Assembly: GCA_947492905.1 (NCBI GenBank)
Contig: CANLOL010000001.1
Coordinates: 1,156,578-1,220,577, forward strand
Source: an uncultured Sphingorhabdus sp.
GTDB lineage: Bacteria > Pseudomonadota > Alphaproteobacteria > Sphingomonadales > Sphingomonadaceae
DNA length: 64,000 bases
Direction: 5' to 3'
Shown one piece after another: positions 45,907-54,629 of this stretch. The notes below the pieces were generated by a model, which saw nothing but the letters and a program-made list of their open reading frames with translations, ran no database searches and was not told the DNA's origin. The first letter of the stretch is position 1. Each line of letters starts with the position of its first letter. The position numbers and the translations under genes are program-made.

Positions 45907-45918
45907 AGGAATAATATA

Positions 45919-46767
45919 ATGATACGTTTATTTGGAATTGCTGCTGGCGTTGGCTTCGTTATAATATTGCTTTATTCGTTCACTTTTGGTGCGATTAATT
46001 TCATCAAAGAACCCCCTGTGAAGGCTGTGGAATATCAATTCCATAAGCATCCAGAAAAGCCGGGCTTTGCGCATGAAGGCGTCTTAGGTAAATTTGATCG
46101 TGGTCAATTACAGCGCGGTTTGAAAGTCTATCAAGAAGTTTGTGCAGCTTGTCATTCTATGGAATTGGTTGCATTTCGTAACTTTGAAGATTTGGGCTTT
46201 ACCGAAGGTCAAGTGAAGACGATTGCCAAAAATTGGGCAACGGAAACACCATCGATTAACCCTGATACGGGTGAAGCATCTAGCCGCCCATCTTTGGCGA
46301 GCGATCAAATTCCTTCACCTTATTTGAATGATGTACAGGCGCGTGCTGCGAATAATAATGCGTTGCCACCTGATTTGTCCCTGATTACCAAGGCGCGTCA
46401 TGATGGCACAAATTATGTCTATTCATTGTTAACGGGTTACACGGATCCGCCAAGCGATCTTCCAGAAGAAAATCGCCCCGGCACAGGTCTTTATTATAAT
46501 GCTTATTTTGCCAATCTTAACATTGCTATGGCGCCGCCGCTCAACAGCGAAGGCCAAGTGACCTATGATGATGGCACCAAAGCAACCGTAGACCAAATGG
46601 CGAAAGATGTTTCTGCATTCCTTACATGGACAGCAGAGCCTAAATTAGAAGTGCGCAAAAGCACAGGACTTGGCGTGATTGGTTTCTTGATCGTTTTCAC
46701 TATCTTGGCCTATTTATCATACCAAAATATTTGGGCTGATTTGAAAGCGCAAAAACGCAAAGACTAA
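45919..46767 (+). CDS. petC: Cytochrome c1
   Basis: Cytochrome c1 of bc1, 282 residues. A hydrophobic N-terminal segment, the haem-binding CAACH (about 74-78), the distal Met ligand in the NLNIAMAPPL segment (about 206), and a C-terminal membrane anchor (GLGVIGFLIVFTILAYLSY) are all present. A strong terminator 25 nt downstream ends the operon. Confidence 0.96.
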   Translation: MIRLFGIAAGVGFVIILLYSFTFGAINFIKEPPVKAVEYQFHKHPEKPGFAHEGVLGKFDRGQLQRGLKVYQEVCAACHSMELVAFRNFEDLGFTEGQVKTIAKNWATETPSINPDTGEASSRPSLASDQIPSPYLNDVQARAANNNALPPDLSLITKARHDGTNYVYSLLTGYTDPPSDLPEENRPGTGLYYNAYFANLNIAMAPPLNSEGQVTYDDGTKATVDQMAKDVSAFLTWTAEPKLEVRKSTGLGVIGFLIVFTILAYLSYQNIWADLKAQKRKD

Positions 46768-46791
46768 ATTATCATTGATAATATTAGATAA

Positions 46792-46817
46792 AGAGCTGCC
46801 ATTGGCGGCTCTTTTTT
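46792..46817 (+). terminator. Rho-independent terminator of petABC
   Basis: AGAGCTGCC pairs with GGCGGCTCT (one G-U) over a three-base loop, followed by six T. Confidence 0.9.
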
Positions 46818-46915
46818 ATTGTGCCAATCTATGGTCAAATTATTCAAAACAATGCAGCCGATTTGATTTTCTATGATTGACTAGTGCGCATCATGGTGGC
46901 AATAGCATCGCACAA

Positions 46916-46989
46916 GCGGGTATAGCATAGTGGTAATGCTCTAGCCTTCCAAGCTAGCTAGAGGGGTTCGATTCCCCTTACCCGCTCCA
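46916..46989 (+). tRNA. tRNA-Gly (TCC)
   Basis: Full cloverleaf: acceptor GCGGGTA/TACCCGC, D arm GCAT/ATGC, anticodon stem CTAGC/GCTAG with loop CTTCCAA (anticodon TCC), T arm AGGGG-TTCGATT-CCCCT in form, discriminator T, encoded CCA. Reads GGA/GGG. Confidence 0.97.
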
Positions 46990-47077
46990 ACTTCTTACAA
47001 TATATCGTAGCTTATGTGATGGGCCTATATTTTTGGTCTGTATGATGGGCCTCTGTTATGGGGCTATGTCATGATGA

Positions 47078-48103
47078 TTATGTAACCAAATTTCTTTGTT
47101 CCATGCCCATAGAGACGAGCAATGGCTGATCTTCTTGGCGGGTTTGAAAGTCAGATTTATTGTGCATATCGTGCCAAGTGGATAGGATTAACGATTGCGC
47201 AACCGTTCCGCCCAGCGTTGTTCCGGGGCCTGTAATTATGAAATAATCGGGCGCAAATTCACGAGCAGCAATGGTAATCGCGCGGGTAAAATCATAAGTT
47301 TGAGTGACTTGCTCGCCCAATGTATAATCGTATAATGCATCTATATCACAAGTTTTGGGCCACCAAATAGAGCCGCGCCCATCAATCAAGGGCAATTGCG
47401 GTTGATGGAAAATTTGCTTGTCTATACTATCTTGCCCTTTGAGAGCGACTGGATTTTGCAAGCTGGTATGAAAAGCCGCATGATTATTGAGCCGCATTGG
47501 AAATTTACCCAATGCCGGTTCAGCGGTTTTTTCAAAAGCATCTAGGCCTTTTTCATTCCCTGCAAGAACGAGCATCCCACCAAGTTCGATTGAGAGGTAT
47601 AGAGCATGCTCTTTGCGGCTATTAATCTCTATCACTTTGTCTAAAATCTCTTGGCGTTTTTGCGCTATAGCGCACCATTGTTCATCAACGAATGGATAGA
47701 TTAATTGTCCACCGATAAGGGCTTCTTGCATCAATGTGCCCATTATGTTGGATAGGCGAAATCCATCATTTGCGCTTAATGCCCCTGCGCAGGCCAATGC
47801 TGAATACCATCCCATAGAATTGCCAGTGACTGCAACCACATCAATATGCTCGCGATTAATGGCCATAAAATCACCAAGCGTTGCGGCATAGATGAGCGCG
47901 GATGCATTATCACCGCGCGTATGCACAGCCATAGAATAGCGTTCCGCACCATCAAGCTCCGATAGGCTGGCTTGATGAGCTTCTAGTCTGATTGTATCAA
48001 AACTATTGAGCAGATTTGCATCCGGGAAATGGCGCTGCAAATAACCAAGCTCAGCCTTATTATATGTACCGCGCCCTGGGCATATGACGACCGCTGTTTT
48101 CAT
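47078..48103 (-). CDS. Malonyl/acyl-ACP transferase-like protein
   Basis: A 341-residue protein with an acyltransferase (FabD-like) fold: VICPGRGTYNKAEL at the start, nucleophile Ser in VTGNSMGWYSALACAG (GxSxG, about 92-96), and the catalytic His in NNHAAFHTSL, matching the FabD AFHSPL motif. It is not the house-keeping fabD by context. It overlaps the upstream E1 gene by one base, so both are made from one mRNA. I infer acyl transfer to or from a carrier protein, perhaps with a branched acyl group made by the E1 partner. Confidence 0.8.
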   Translation of the reverse strand: MKTAVVICPGRGTYNKAELGYLQRHFPDANLLNSFDTIRLEAHQASLSELDGAERYSMAVHTRGDNASALIYAATLGDFMAINREHIDVVAVTGNSMGWYSALACAGALSANDGFRLSNIMGTLMQEALIGGQLIYPFVDEQWCAIAQKRQEILDKVIEINSRKEHALYLSIELGGMLVLAGNEKGLDAFEKTAEPALGKFPMRLNNHAAFHTSLQNPVALKGQDSIDKQIFHQPQLPLIDGRGSIWWPKTCDIDALYDYTLGEQVTQTYDFTRAITIAAREFAPDYFIITGPGTTLGGTVAQSLILSTWHDMHNKSDFQTRQEDQPLLVSMGMEQRNLVT

Positions 48104-50289
48104 TATGAACCCTTCACCAAATCGCGCACAGTTTTTACAATAGCATCGGCAGATGGCATTGTCGCGGCATAGGCAGGGCCAGTTGCGATAAAGCTATCCT
48201 CTGCGCACAAACGGCTGCATTTTGTATCGCTATTCTCTGCAAAAAACGCCATTAATGCCTCGGCCAATCCGCCGCTATGGCGCGTTTCATCGACCACCAA
48301 TATTTGCGCACATTCGGCAATGGATTCTAACAGAGAGTCCGTTGGCAGCGGGCTAATCCAGCGCAAATCAATGATGCGCGCTTCTATGCCTTCGCTTTGT
48401 AATCTTTTCTGCGCTTGCGATGATAGAAAGACGCCATTACCAAAACTCACTATCGCAATATCTTTGCCATCACCATATTGACGGGTTTCTCCATATGTGG
48501 CGCGTTTTTCGGGGGAGGGGTAATGCGACAGCCACGCGCCATCGCCTTTGTCATGCAAATCACGCGCCGCATAAAGGGCGATAGGCTCTAAAAATACGAC
48601 CAACCTCTGTTCCTCTTGCGCTAGCCTGACGCATTCGCGCAGCATCAATGCTGCATCTTCACCGTTGGAGGGGCAGGCCAATATTAGGCCGGGTATATCG
48701 CGCAGCACGGCAAAACTATTGTCATTATGGAAATGACCGCCAAAACCTTTTTGATAGCCAAGCCCTGCGATGCGGACGACCATGGGGTTTGTATATTGCC
48801 CATCGGAAAAGAAAGGCAGTGTAGCAGCTTCTCCCCTTAATTGGTCTTCGGCATTATGCAGATAGGCCAAAAATTGAATCTCTGGGATTGGTAGAAATTC
48901 ATTATGAGCCAATCCGATACCAAGCCCAAGAATGGATTGCTCATCGAGCAATGTGTCAATCACTCTTGCACCGCCAAAACGATGCGATAATTTTTGTGTG
49001 ACGCCATAAACGCCACCTTTTTTACCAATATCTTCGCCCATGAGGATGATATTATCATGGCTCAGCATTAAATCGGCCAAGGTCCAATTAATGATGCGCG
49101 ACATGATTTGCGGCTCTTGCATCAATTGGATATCATTGCCCAATATTTGCTTTCGTTTTTCTATATCTGGCCCATTGCTCTTTTTGATAGTGCGTTTAGG
49201 CGGAATGATACTGGCCATAACATCGCTGGCCGATTGCAGGCGCGGACGCTTTAAGGCTTGTTTGGCAACACGATTAACGGTGCTAATAGTCTCTTGGTAA
49301 ATGCTCAGCGCCTCAGCGCTTGAGAGCGCGCCGCTCTCTGATAAGAGGCGCACACTATGCAGCAATGGATCATTGGCTTCTTCGGCTTCTATCTCTGCAC
49401 GCGGCATATAGCTGGTCGGCATATCCGCGCCAGCATGACCATAAAGGCGAATAGTGCTGATATGAAGAAAAGCAGGCTTGCGATATTTGCGCACATATTC
49501 AGCGGCCTGCTGTGCTATTTGATAGGTTTCATAAATATCCAGACCATTGCAGGAAAAATATTTCAGAGCAGGGCGATTGGAAAAAACCTCTGCTATCCAA
49601 TTTTTCGGAGTCTTGGTGGAAATGCCGATGCCATTATCTTCGCAGACAAATAATATCGGCATGGCGATGGATTGATATGCGGTCCATTGCGCTGTGTTAA
49701 ATGCGCCTTGGGCTGTGGAATGATTGGCGGATGCATCACCAAATGAGCATATCACTATGCTATCTCTGGCAAGGGGCTTATCCGTACATTTCAAATGTTT
49801 CGCTAGGCCAAGCGAATAGGCTGTGCCAACCGCTTTGGGCAGGTGGCTAGCAATGGTAGAAGTTTGCGGCGGTATATTAAGCGCTTTAGAGCCTAATAAT
49901 TTATGCCGCCCGCCAGAGATTGGGTCTTCGGACGAACATGTAAAAGATAGCAACATATCCCATAGGATCGATTGGCCAGGGACTTGTTTTGATCGCTCTA
50001 TTTGGAAAGCTGCATCTCGGTAATGCAAAAATGCCATGTCGGTGGGTATTATTGCCGCTGCTAGCGCTGCCATCGCTTCATGACCAGAGGAACCAATCGT
50101 ATAAAAGCCTTCACCTTGGGCTTGTAATTCCCGGCTTTTGAGATCAAGCGCTCGGCTGAGGCAGGCCGACCTATATAGTGATACAGCCATATTGTTTGTG
50201 AGCGGCCCATTTGGTTTATTGCCGTGCGGGAAAATTTCATCAGATACGCATCGTAGAAAATTTTCGTGAACAATTTTTGCACGATCCAT
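48103..50289 (-). CDS. Fused alpha-beta 2-oxoacid dehydrogenase E1 (thiamine diphosphate)
   Basis: A 728-residue single-chain E1. The N-terminal alpha half has the TPP motif GDASANHSTAQGAFNTA...EDNGIGIS (about 189-228) and HYRDAAFQIERS. A linker (about 350-395) leads to the beta half with ILMGEDIGKKGGVYGVT, DTLLDEQSILGLGIGLA and a C-terminal transketolase domain (IVSFGNGVFLSSQA, VVDETRHSGGLAEAL). This resembles branched-chain 2-oxoacid dehydrogenase E1, but no E2 or E3 is adjacent. Instead an acyltransferase gene follows. Substrate unknown. Confidence 0.87.
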   Translation of the reverse strand: MDRAKIVHENFLRCVSDEIFPHGNKPNGPLTNNMAVSLYRSACLSRALDLKSRELQAQGEGFYTIGSSGHEAMAALAAAIIPTDMAFLHYRDAAFQIERSKQVPGQSILWDMLLSFTCSSEDPISGGRHKLLGSKALNIPPQTSTIASHLPKAVGTAYSLGLAKHLKCTDKPLARDSIVICSFGDASANHSTAQGAFNTAQWTAYQSIAMPILFVCEDNGIGISTKTPKNWIAEVFSNRPALKYFSCNGLDIYETYQIAQQAAEYVRKYRKPAFLHISTIRLYGHAGADMPTSYMPRAEIEAEEANDPLLHSVRLLSESGALSSAEALSIYQETISTVNRVAKQALKRPRLQSASDVMASIIPPKRTIKKSNGPDIEKRKQILGNDIQLMQEPQIMSRIINWTLADLMLSHDNIILMGEDIGKKGGVYGVTQKLSHRFGGARVIDTLLDEQSILGLGIGLAHNEFLPIPEIQFLAYLHNAEDQLRGEAATLPFFSDGQYTNPMVVRIAGLGYQKGFGGHFHNDNSFAVLRDIPGLILACPSNGEDAALMLRECVRLAQEEQRLVVFLEPIALYAARDLHDKGDGAWLSHYPSPEKRATYGETRQYGDGKDIAIVSFGNGVFLSSQAQKRLQSEGIEARIIDLRWISPLPTDSLLESIAECAQILVVDETRHSGGLAEALMAFFAENSDTKCSRLCAEDSFIATGPAYAATMPSADAIVKTVRDLVKGS

Positions 50290-50423
50290 TGCTTATCCTT
50301 GCTGAAACTCAATCTCTCTCTTGTTTCTAATGAAATTTAATTTCAAAACAATGATAGATATATTATAGCGGATAAAATTATCTAATATCTGTCCCAAATA
50401 TGTTGTAAATGAAATCATAAATT

Positions 50424-50591
50424 ATGAACAAGCCGCAATCTCCCTGTATCAATATTTGCAGCATCAACAAAAATGGCTTGTGCCAAGGATGCTTGAGAAC
50501 TTTAGAGGAAATAGGGGAATGGGCTAGCGCGACTGATGTGCGCAAAAACGAAATATTATCCATGATTGAAGACCGCAAAAATGAAATCTAA
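50424..50591 (+). CDS. DUF1289 family protein
   Basis: A 55-residue protein, MNKPQSPCINICSINKNGLCQGCLRT at its start in two overlapping parts, with the DUF1289 cysteine pattern CxxxC...CxxC (Cys 8, 12, 20, 23) and the conserved R-T-L-x-E-I-x-x-W (EEIGEW) segment. Likely a small metal- or cluster-binding protein; function unknown. It is divergent from the E1 gene. Two hairpins follow directly. Confidence 0.85.
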   Translation: MNKPQSPCINICSINKNGLCQGCLRTLEEIGEWASATDVRKNEILSMIEDRKNEI

Positions 50592-50594
50592 TGG

Positions 50595-50670
50595 ATAGGG
50601 CAACCGTCAAAAGGACAAGTGGGACGATCGCCCTATTCCAAACAGAGTTGAACATGGACAAATGTTCAAC
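50595..50670. repeat. Two adjacent hairpins, each with GGACAA in the loop
   Basis: First: ATAGGGC (50595-50601) with GCCCTAT (50630-50636), plus an inner CGTC/GACG pairing, loop containing AAGGACAAG. Second: GTTGAACAT (50647-50655) with ATGTTCAAC (50662-50670), loop GGACAA. No T-run follows either. They begin 4 nt after the DUF1289 stop. Confidence 0.7.
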
Positions 50671-51010
50671 ATATATTCAATCGGTAATCTCATTGAATAA
50701 TCTCTATATATGTAACATTCGGTAACTTGTAGTGAAGGCATATAGTTAATATTTTAATACTTACAGATTTTTGACATAAAGTCATAAAATTGGCGCTTAT
50801 CGTCATATGTTTGGCGGTTTTATGCGCCGCACAATCCTTAATTTTATCATGCGTTGGTTCTATAATTGGACTTAATCCAGAATGATGTAATTATGTCATA
50901 TTTTGTTTATCTATATAGAGCTGCTGATCCGCCAATTTCTGTAGATTATTATTTCCATTGCTCAAAAAATTAATGATGGATTAAAAATATTGCCCATTCA
51001 CTTGGTATTG
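50671..51010. other. AT-rich intergenic stretch without a gene
   Basis: Between the GGACAA hairpins and the fliA promoter I find no ORF with a plausible RBS and no tRNA-like fold. A TTGACA at about 50768 has no well-spaced -10 element. The stretch could hold binding sites for the sigma-54 activator. Confidence 0.5.
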
Positions 51011-51027
51011 AAACCTATCATAGGTTT
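51011..51027. promoter_or_regulatory. Palindrome upstream of the sigma-54 promoter
   Basis: AAACCTA (51011-51017), spacer TCA, TAGGTTT (51021-51027): a perfect 7-bp inverted repeat 14 nt upstream of the -24 box. The position suits an operator or a close activator site. Confidence 0.5.
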
Positions 51028-51040
51028 GATTTTTTCAAAC

Positions 51041-51056
51041 TGGCACAGCCGTTGCA
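51041..51056 (+). promoter_or_regulatory. Sigma-54 (RpoN) promoter of the fliA-type gene
   Basis: TGGCACAGCCGTTGCA fits the -24/-12 consensus TGGCAC-N5-TTGC with the GG and GC exactly spaced. The start of transcription would fall near 51067, 24 nt before the ATG; the SD AGGGGA lies in between. Confidence 0.88.
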
Positions 51057-51090
51057 ATTCTATCCCCAATATTAACACAGGGGATATAAA

Positions 51091-51849
51091 ATGGCCGATC
51101 TTTCTTTCCATAAGAACCAATTTCGCAACAAAGTTTCGCAAAATGCAAAAAAGATTCGCAGAAGAGATCAATTGGTATTGCGATACAGACCATTGGTCGA
51201 TGGCGCAGTTAATGATATTTTCTATAAAATGTCGCGCGCTATAGAATGGGATGATTTGCAACAAATTGGCATGTTGGCGCTGGTTCAGGCTGCTGAAAAA
51301 TTTGAAGATCGCGGCGTGGGTTTCGCGGCCTATGCTAAATTGCGCGTTAAAGGAGCGATGATTGATGCTCTGCGCTCGCACAGCGATGAGAGCCGCACTA
51401 GCCGCACAAAAAGACGGGAGCTAGAGATAGAGCGAAAAACATTAGAGCGCCAAACCGGATGCAAGCCATCTGATAAAATATTGGCTGCGTCCTTGGGATT
51501 GGATGGCAAGGCATGGCTGTCGCTACAATCTCAAATTAATCCGATAGAAAAAACATCATTGGATAATAGTTATAGCGATCATGATGTGAATTTTAGCGAT
51601 GACTCTTTATTGCCAGATGAGGCATTGGAAATGAACCAACGCAGCGCATTATTAGAAGAAATGATTGCATCATTACCCACCATAGAAGCACAAATCATCA
51701 TGATGAGCTATGGCCAGGAAATGAAGCTCGACAAAATCGGTAAATATTTGGGGATTAGTGCCGCTAGAGTTTGTCAAATCCGCAAAAAAGCGATTGAGAA
51801 TATGCGCAATAATATTGATATGTTCGATGAGAGTGAGGCAGCATTATAA
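51091..51849 (+). CDS. fliA: RNA polymerase sigma-28 (FliA) family factor
   Basis: Directs transcription of late flagellar and motility genes. It is 252 residues: region 2 (LVLRYRPLVDGAVNDIFYKM, WDDLQQIGMLALVQAAEKFEDRGVGFAAYAKLRVKGAMIDALR, about 28-98), region 3 (RRELEIERKTLERQTGCKPSD), region 4 with HTH (LDKIGKYLGISAARVCQIRKKAIENMR, about 210-238). The RVKGAMIDALR block and region 4 are FliA hallmarks. It is driven by a sigma-54 promoter, and the likely activator is encoded nearby on the minus strand. No flagellar structural gene is in the window. Confidence 0.9.
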   Translation: MADLSFHKNQFRNKVSQNAKKIRRRDQLVLRYRPLVDGAVNDIFYKMSRAIEWDDLQQIGMLALVQAAEKFEDRGVGFAAYAKLRVKGAMIDALRSHSDESRTSRTKRRELEIERKTLERQTGCKPSDKILAASLGLDGKAWLSLQSQINPIEKTSLDNSYSDHDVNFSDDSLLPDEALEMNQRSALLEEMIASLPTIEAQIIMMSYGQEMKLDKIGKYLGISAARVCQIRKKAIENMRNNIDMFDESEAAL

Positions 51850-51875
51850 GCATCCTACTCAATTGCACAGCAGAC

Positions 51876-51919
51876 ACCCAACCTAAGACCCAGCCTTAAT
51901 GTTTAAGGTTGGGTTTTTT
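51876..51919 (+). terminator. Rho-independent terminator of fliA
   Basis: ACCCAACCT (51876-51884) pairs with AGGTTGGGT (51906-51914), followed by six T. The 21-nt loop contains a second partial pairing of CAGCCTTAA. Confidence 0.85.
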
Positions 51920-51952
51920 GTACTTTGTCGAGATTTATATATGACGTTAGGC

Positions 51953-51995
51953 AAAAGAAAACGGCCTCTGAGGTGTGGGGATCTCTCAGAAGCCG
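51953..51995 (-). terminator. Rho-independent terminator, minus strand
   Basis: CGGCTTCTGAG pairs with CTCAGAGGCCG (11 bp, one G-U) around a 12-nt loop; TTTTCTTTT follows on the minus strand. It lies about 107 nt after the stop of the sigma-54 activator gene and is its probable terminator, or that of a short separate RNA starting in the gap. Confidence 0.8.
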
Positions 51996-52101
51996 CTTAG
52001 AGGGGAACAAAATGACTAGTAAAGTCCATTTTTTGATGCATGAATGCCTCATATATTAGAACGGTATCATGCTCTAAAAATTAAATGTTCATATAGAAAG
52101 A

Positions 52102-53220
52102 TTACAAATTATAACGTTTCATTTTTTCAACAAAAGTAGTGCGCTTCATCCCAAGCGCGCGCGCCGATTGCGCTATAACGCCATTGGCTTGCTTTAAGGC
52201 CAGTTTCATAAATTTTATTTCTTCTTCTCTAAGGTGGCTGCGGATATCAAAATCATCTTCTAGCAGCATAGGTTCGGCTTCATCCATAATATCGGGTTGA
52301 TTATAATAAGCTAAACTCTGTTCTCGCGAGGCTATACCCATTTTTAATAGAGATTTGATGCGCGCTTCACCCACAACCCCCGATGGATGAAATAGACAAA
52401 TGCGCGCTACCAAATTGCGCAACTCGCGCACATTGCCCTGCCAATTATGATGGATTAGAGCATCCCAGCCAGCAGGATGAATAGTAAGGGGCTGCTCTGA
52501 TATTTGATCGATAAAATATGCGCTCAAATCTTTTATATCATCGCGCCTCTCGTTTAAGCTAGGAATCGCGATGGAGAGCACAGAAAGCCGATAATATAGA
52601 TCTTCTCTAAACTCACCTTTGCCAATAGCATGACCAATATCTCTGTTCGTGGCGGCAATGATGCGCACATCCACTTTTTTCTCTTGTCCGCCAATGGCGC
52701 GCACCATCCCATCTTCTAATGTTCGAAGCAGTCTAACTTGCAGATGCAATGGCATATCGCCCATTTCATCTAAGAATAATGTTCCGCCATCGGCTTGCTC
52801 GAACAAGCCGATATGATTTTTATGTGCGCCCGTAAAAGCCCCTTTGCTATGACCGAATAATTCGGTTTCGATAAGCTCTTGGGGGATAGCACCACAATTG
52901 ATGCTAATCATTGGTTCATTACGGCGCGGCGATAATGCATGTATGGCCTGCGCTGCGACTTCTTTGCCGCTACCCGATGGGCCAGTGATTAAAATGGGAC
53001 AAGATGATGCTGCCGATAGCTCTATCATCTGTTTTACATTGCGCGCTGCAATGCTGTTACCGATGAATAATGTATCAAGTTTATTGTGCAGCTTGCCGTC
53101 TTGATTGCTGATTAAATCAAATTTTTCAGGCAGATTATCATATTTGCTCTGAACAATCTTATGATCGCTTAAATTATCACTGCTTAATGCTAGATTATCA
53201 TTTTGAACCATTGTCGCCAT
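52102..53220 (-). CDS. Sigma-54-dependent activator, FleQ/FlbD-like, without receiver domain
   Basis: A 372-residue enhancer-binding protein. The N-terminal 50 residues show no receiver domain. The AAA+ core has Walker A GPSGSGKE (about 81-88), the sigma-54 contact loop GAFTGAHK (GAFTGA intact), Walker [13 protein letters not shown], and the arginine-finger segment [12 protein letters not shown]. The C-terminus is a Fis-type HTH ([20 protein letters not shown]). It must be controlled by expression or a partner, not by phosphorylation. With AAGG 7 nt upstream I chose the ATG at 53220 over the TTG at 53226. Likely activator of the neighbouring fliA-type gene. Confidence 0.9.
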   Translation of the reverse strand: MATMVQNDNLALSSDNLSDHKIVQSKYDNLPEKFDLISNQDGKLHNKLDTLFIGNSIAARNVKQMIELSAASSCPILITGPSGSGKEVAAQAIHALSPRRNEPMISINCGAIPQELIETELFGHSKGAFTGAHKNHIGLFEQADGGTLFLDEMGDMPLHLQVRLLRTLEDGMVRAIGGQEKKVDVRIIAATNRDIGHAIGKGEFREDLYYRLSVLSIAIPSLNERRDDIKDLSAYFIDQISEQPLTIHPAGWDALIHHNWQGNVRELRNLVARICLFHPSGVVGEARIKSLLKMGIASREQSLAYYNQPDIMDEAEPMLLEDDFDIRSHLREEEIKFMKLALKQANGVIAQSARALGMKRTTFVEKMKRYNL

Positions 53221-53399
53221 ATCCAAATCCTTATCCAGAAAAGGGGTGACTAGATTAGCCAGAGACCTGCCTTTTCAAATATTATATTTGGAGTGTCTAT
53301 GGTTAATGAAATTCTATAAAAGGGCCGCTTTCAATCCATTATGGATAGAGCAGCCCAATATTATAATCTATTGTGGACTATAACTGTTAAGCATTAGGA

Positions 53400-54629
53400 T
53401 TAAGAAGGCTGCTTCTTCCAAGTACCGCTATTTTGATATTCGGACTTGATGTTGCCATTGGTGGGCAAGTTAGAGCCACCAAATTGTTTTTCACCACCTG
53501 CTTTTTTGGCTTCTTCAGAATAATCAGGAGCTGCATATTGCTTCACTGGAGCAGGCTGCGTAGAAGATAAGAATGGTGATGCTGCAACGGCTGCTTTTTG
53601 TGCTGCCAATTCTTTAGCATAGGCTTCTTGCTGTGCCTTTTCAGAAGCTATACGGAATTTACGCTCATATTCTTTTTGCAATTCTATCGGATTAAGCTGC
53701 TTGCGCGGCTGATATCTCTTTGCTTTAGGGCCAGGGAATGGCTCTCTGCCAGCATAGCGTTTGAAGAATGCGGATGGTCTGCCGGCGCTTCCTTTCCAAC
53801 GATAGAAACGGTGTGCGCCAACTGTGCCGATAAAATCTAAGCTAGGAGCCCAATATGGATTAACCTCTGTGGTGTGATAATGGGTTGCTGTGCCAACGGG
53901 TGCATATACTTTGCCGGCGAGTGCGTCTGCTGCAACGCGGCGTGCGCGGTTCCAATAAAATCTGCTAGGCGTGCGCGCCATTGATCCATCGCAACTGTAA
54001 GAGAATTGACATCCTGTTCTGCGCTCTGAACCTTGATAGATAACGCCGCAAACAGATGTGGGATAGGTTGGGTGACGCAAACGGTTTAATATGACTTGAG
54101 CCACAGCGCGTTGACCGGCATCTGGCTCATTTGCCGCTTCATAATATATTGCATCGGTTAGGCATTTTAACGCCCGTGTATATCCTGCGCTGCGCGGATT
54201 GATAACAAATGGAGCAACCCCTTTTTGGTTGGGTGCAGGTTGATTGCCTTGATCGCTCGCAACGGCAATAGAGAAATCATCTGTATCAGATGCAAAGAGA
54301 TTATCATCGCTCAGTCCTGCCAAATTATCCAAAGGCTGGGGCTGCGCATTATCAGAAACAGTGCTTTCGTCTTCGTCTTCGGTAAAATAAAATGCAGAAC
54401 CCGGGAAGTTTTTAGACGCGATTTCAGCGTCAACTAAACCAGTTTCAGTGAGCCGCACATCTTGCGCTTGTGCCCAAAAAAAGTTGCTCGAAGATGGTCC
54501 CAATATCGCAACTGAGAGCGCTATGCCGATGATTATAATTTCACGCATACCAAATAAACGTCGCTTCTTGCCTACGTTCTTTCTTTGGCCATCATTAATG
54601 GGCGGAATGTTAATCTGACTATTGGGCAA
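53400..54629 (-). CDS. SleB-like cell-wall hydrolase
   Basis: A 409-residue protein. One N-terminal membrane helix (MREIIIIGIALSVAILG) comes after a basic cytoplasmic tail. An acidic linker and a Hydrolase_2/SleB domain (about 145-265) follow: LTDAIYYEAANEPDAGQRAVAQVILNRL with the catalytic Glu, VCGVIYQGSERRTGCQFSYSCDG, and THYHTTEVNPYW. The tail is Lys/Gln-rich. It is a probable lytic transglycosylase acting on peptidoglycan. The start is a TTG at 54629 with a distant AAGG; the ATG at 54548 at the membrane helix is the alternative. Confidence 0.87.
   Translation of the reverse strand: MPNSQINIPPINDGQRKNVGKKRRLFGMREIIIIGIALSVAILGPSSSNFFWAQAQDVRLTETGLVDAEIASKNFPGSAFYFTEDEDESTVSDNAQPQPLDNLAGLSDDNLFASDTDDFSIAVASDQGNQPAPNQKGVAPFVINPRSAGYTRALKCLTDAIYYEAANEPDAGQRAVAQVILNRLRHPTYPTSVCGVIYQGSERRTGCQFSYSCDGSMARTPSRFYWNRARRVAADALAGKVYAPVGTATHYHTTEVNPYWAPSLDFIGTVGAHRFYRWKGSAGRPSAFFKRYAGREPFPGPKAKRYQPRKQLNPIELQKEYERKFRIASEKAQQEAYAKELAAQKAAVAASPFLSSTQPAPVKQYAAPDYSEEAKKAGGEKQFGGSNLPTNGNIKSEYQNSGTWKKQPS

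Noticed and set aside
52012-52059. 15-codon ORF with AGGGG upstream
   Set aside because: Too short and without recognisable character; overlaps the zone of a minus-strand terminator. Mentioned only within the hairpin finding.
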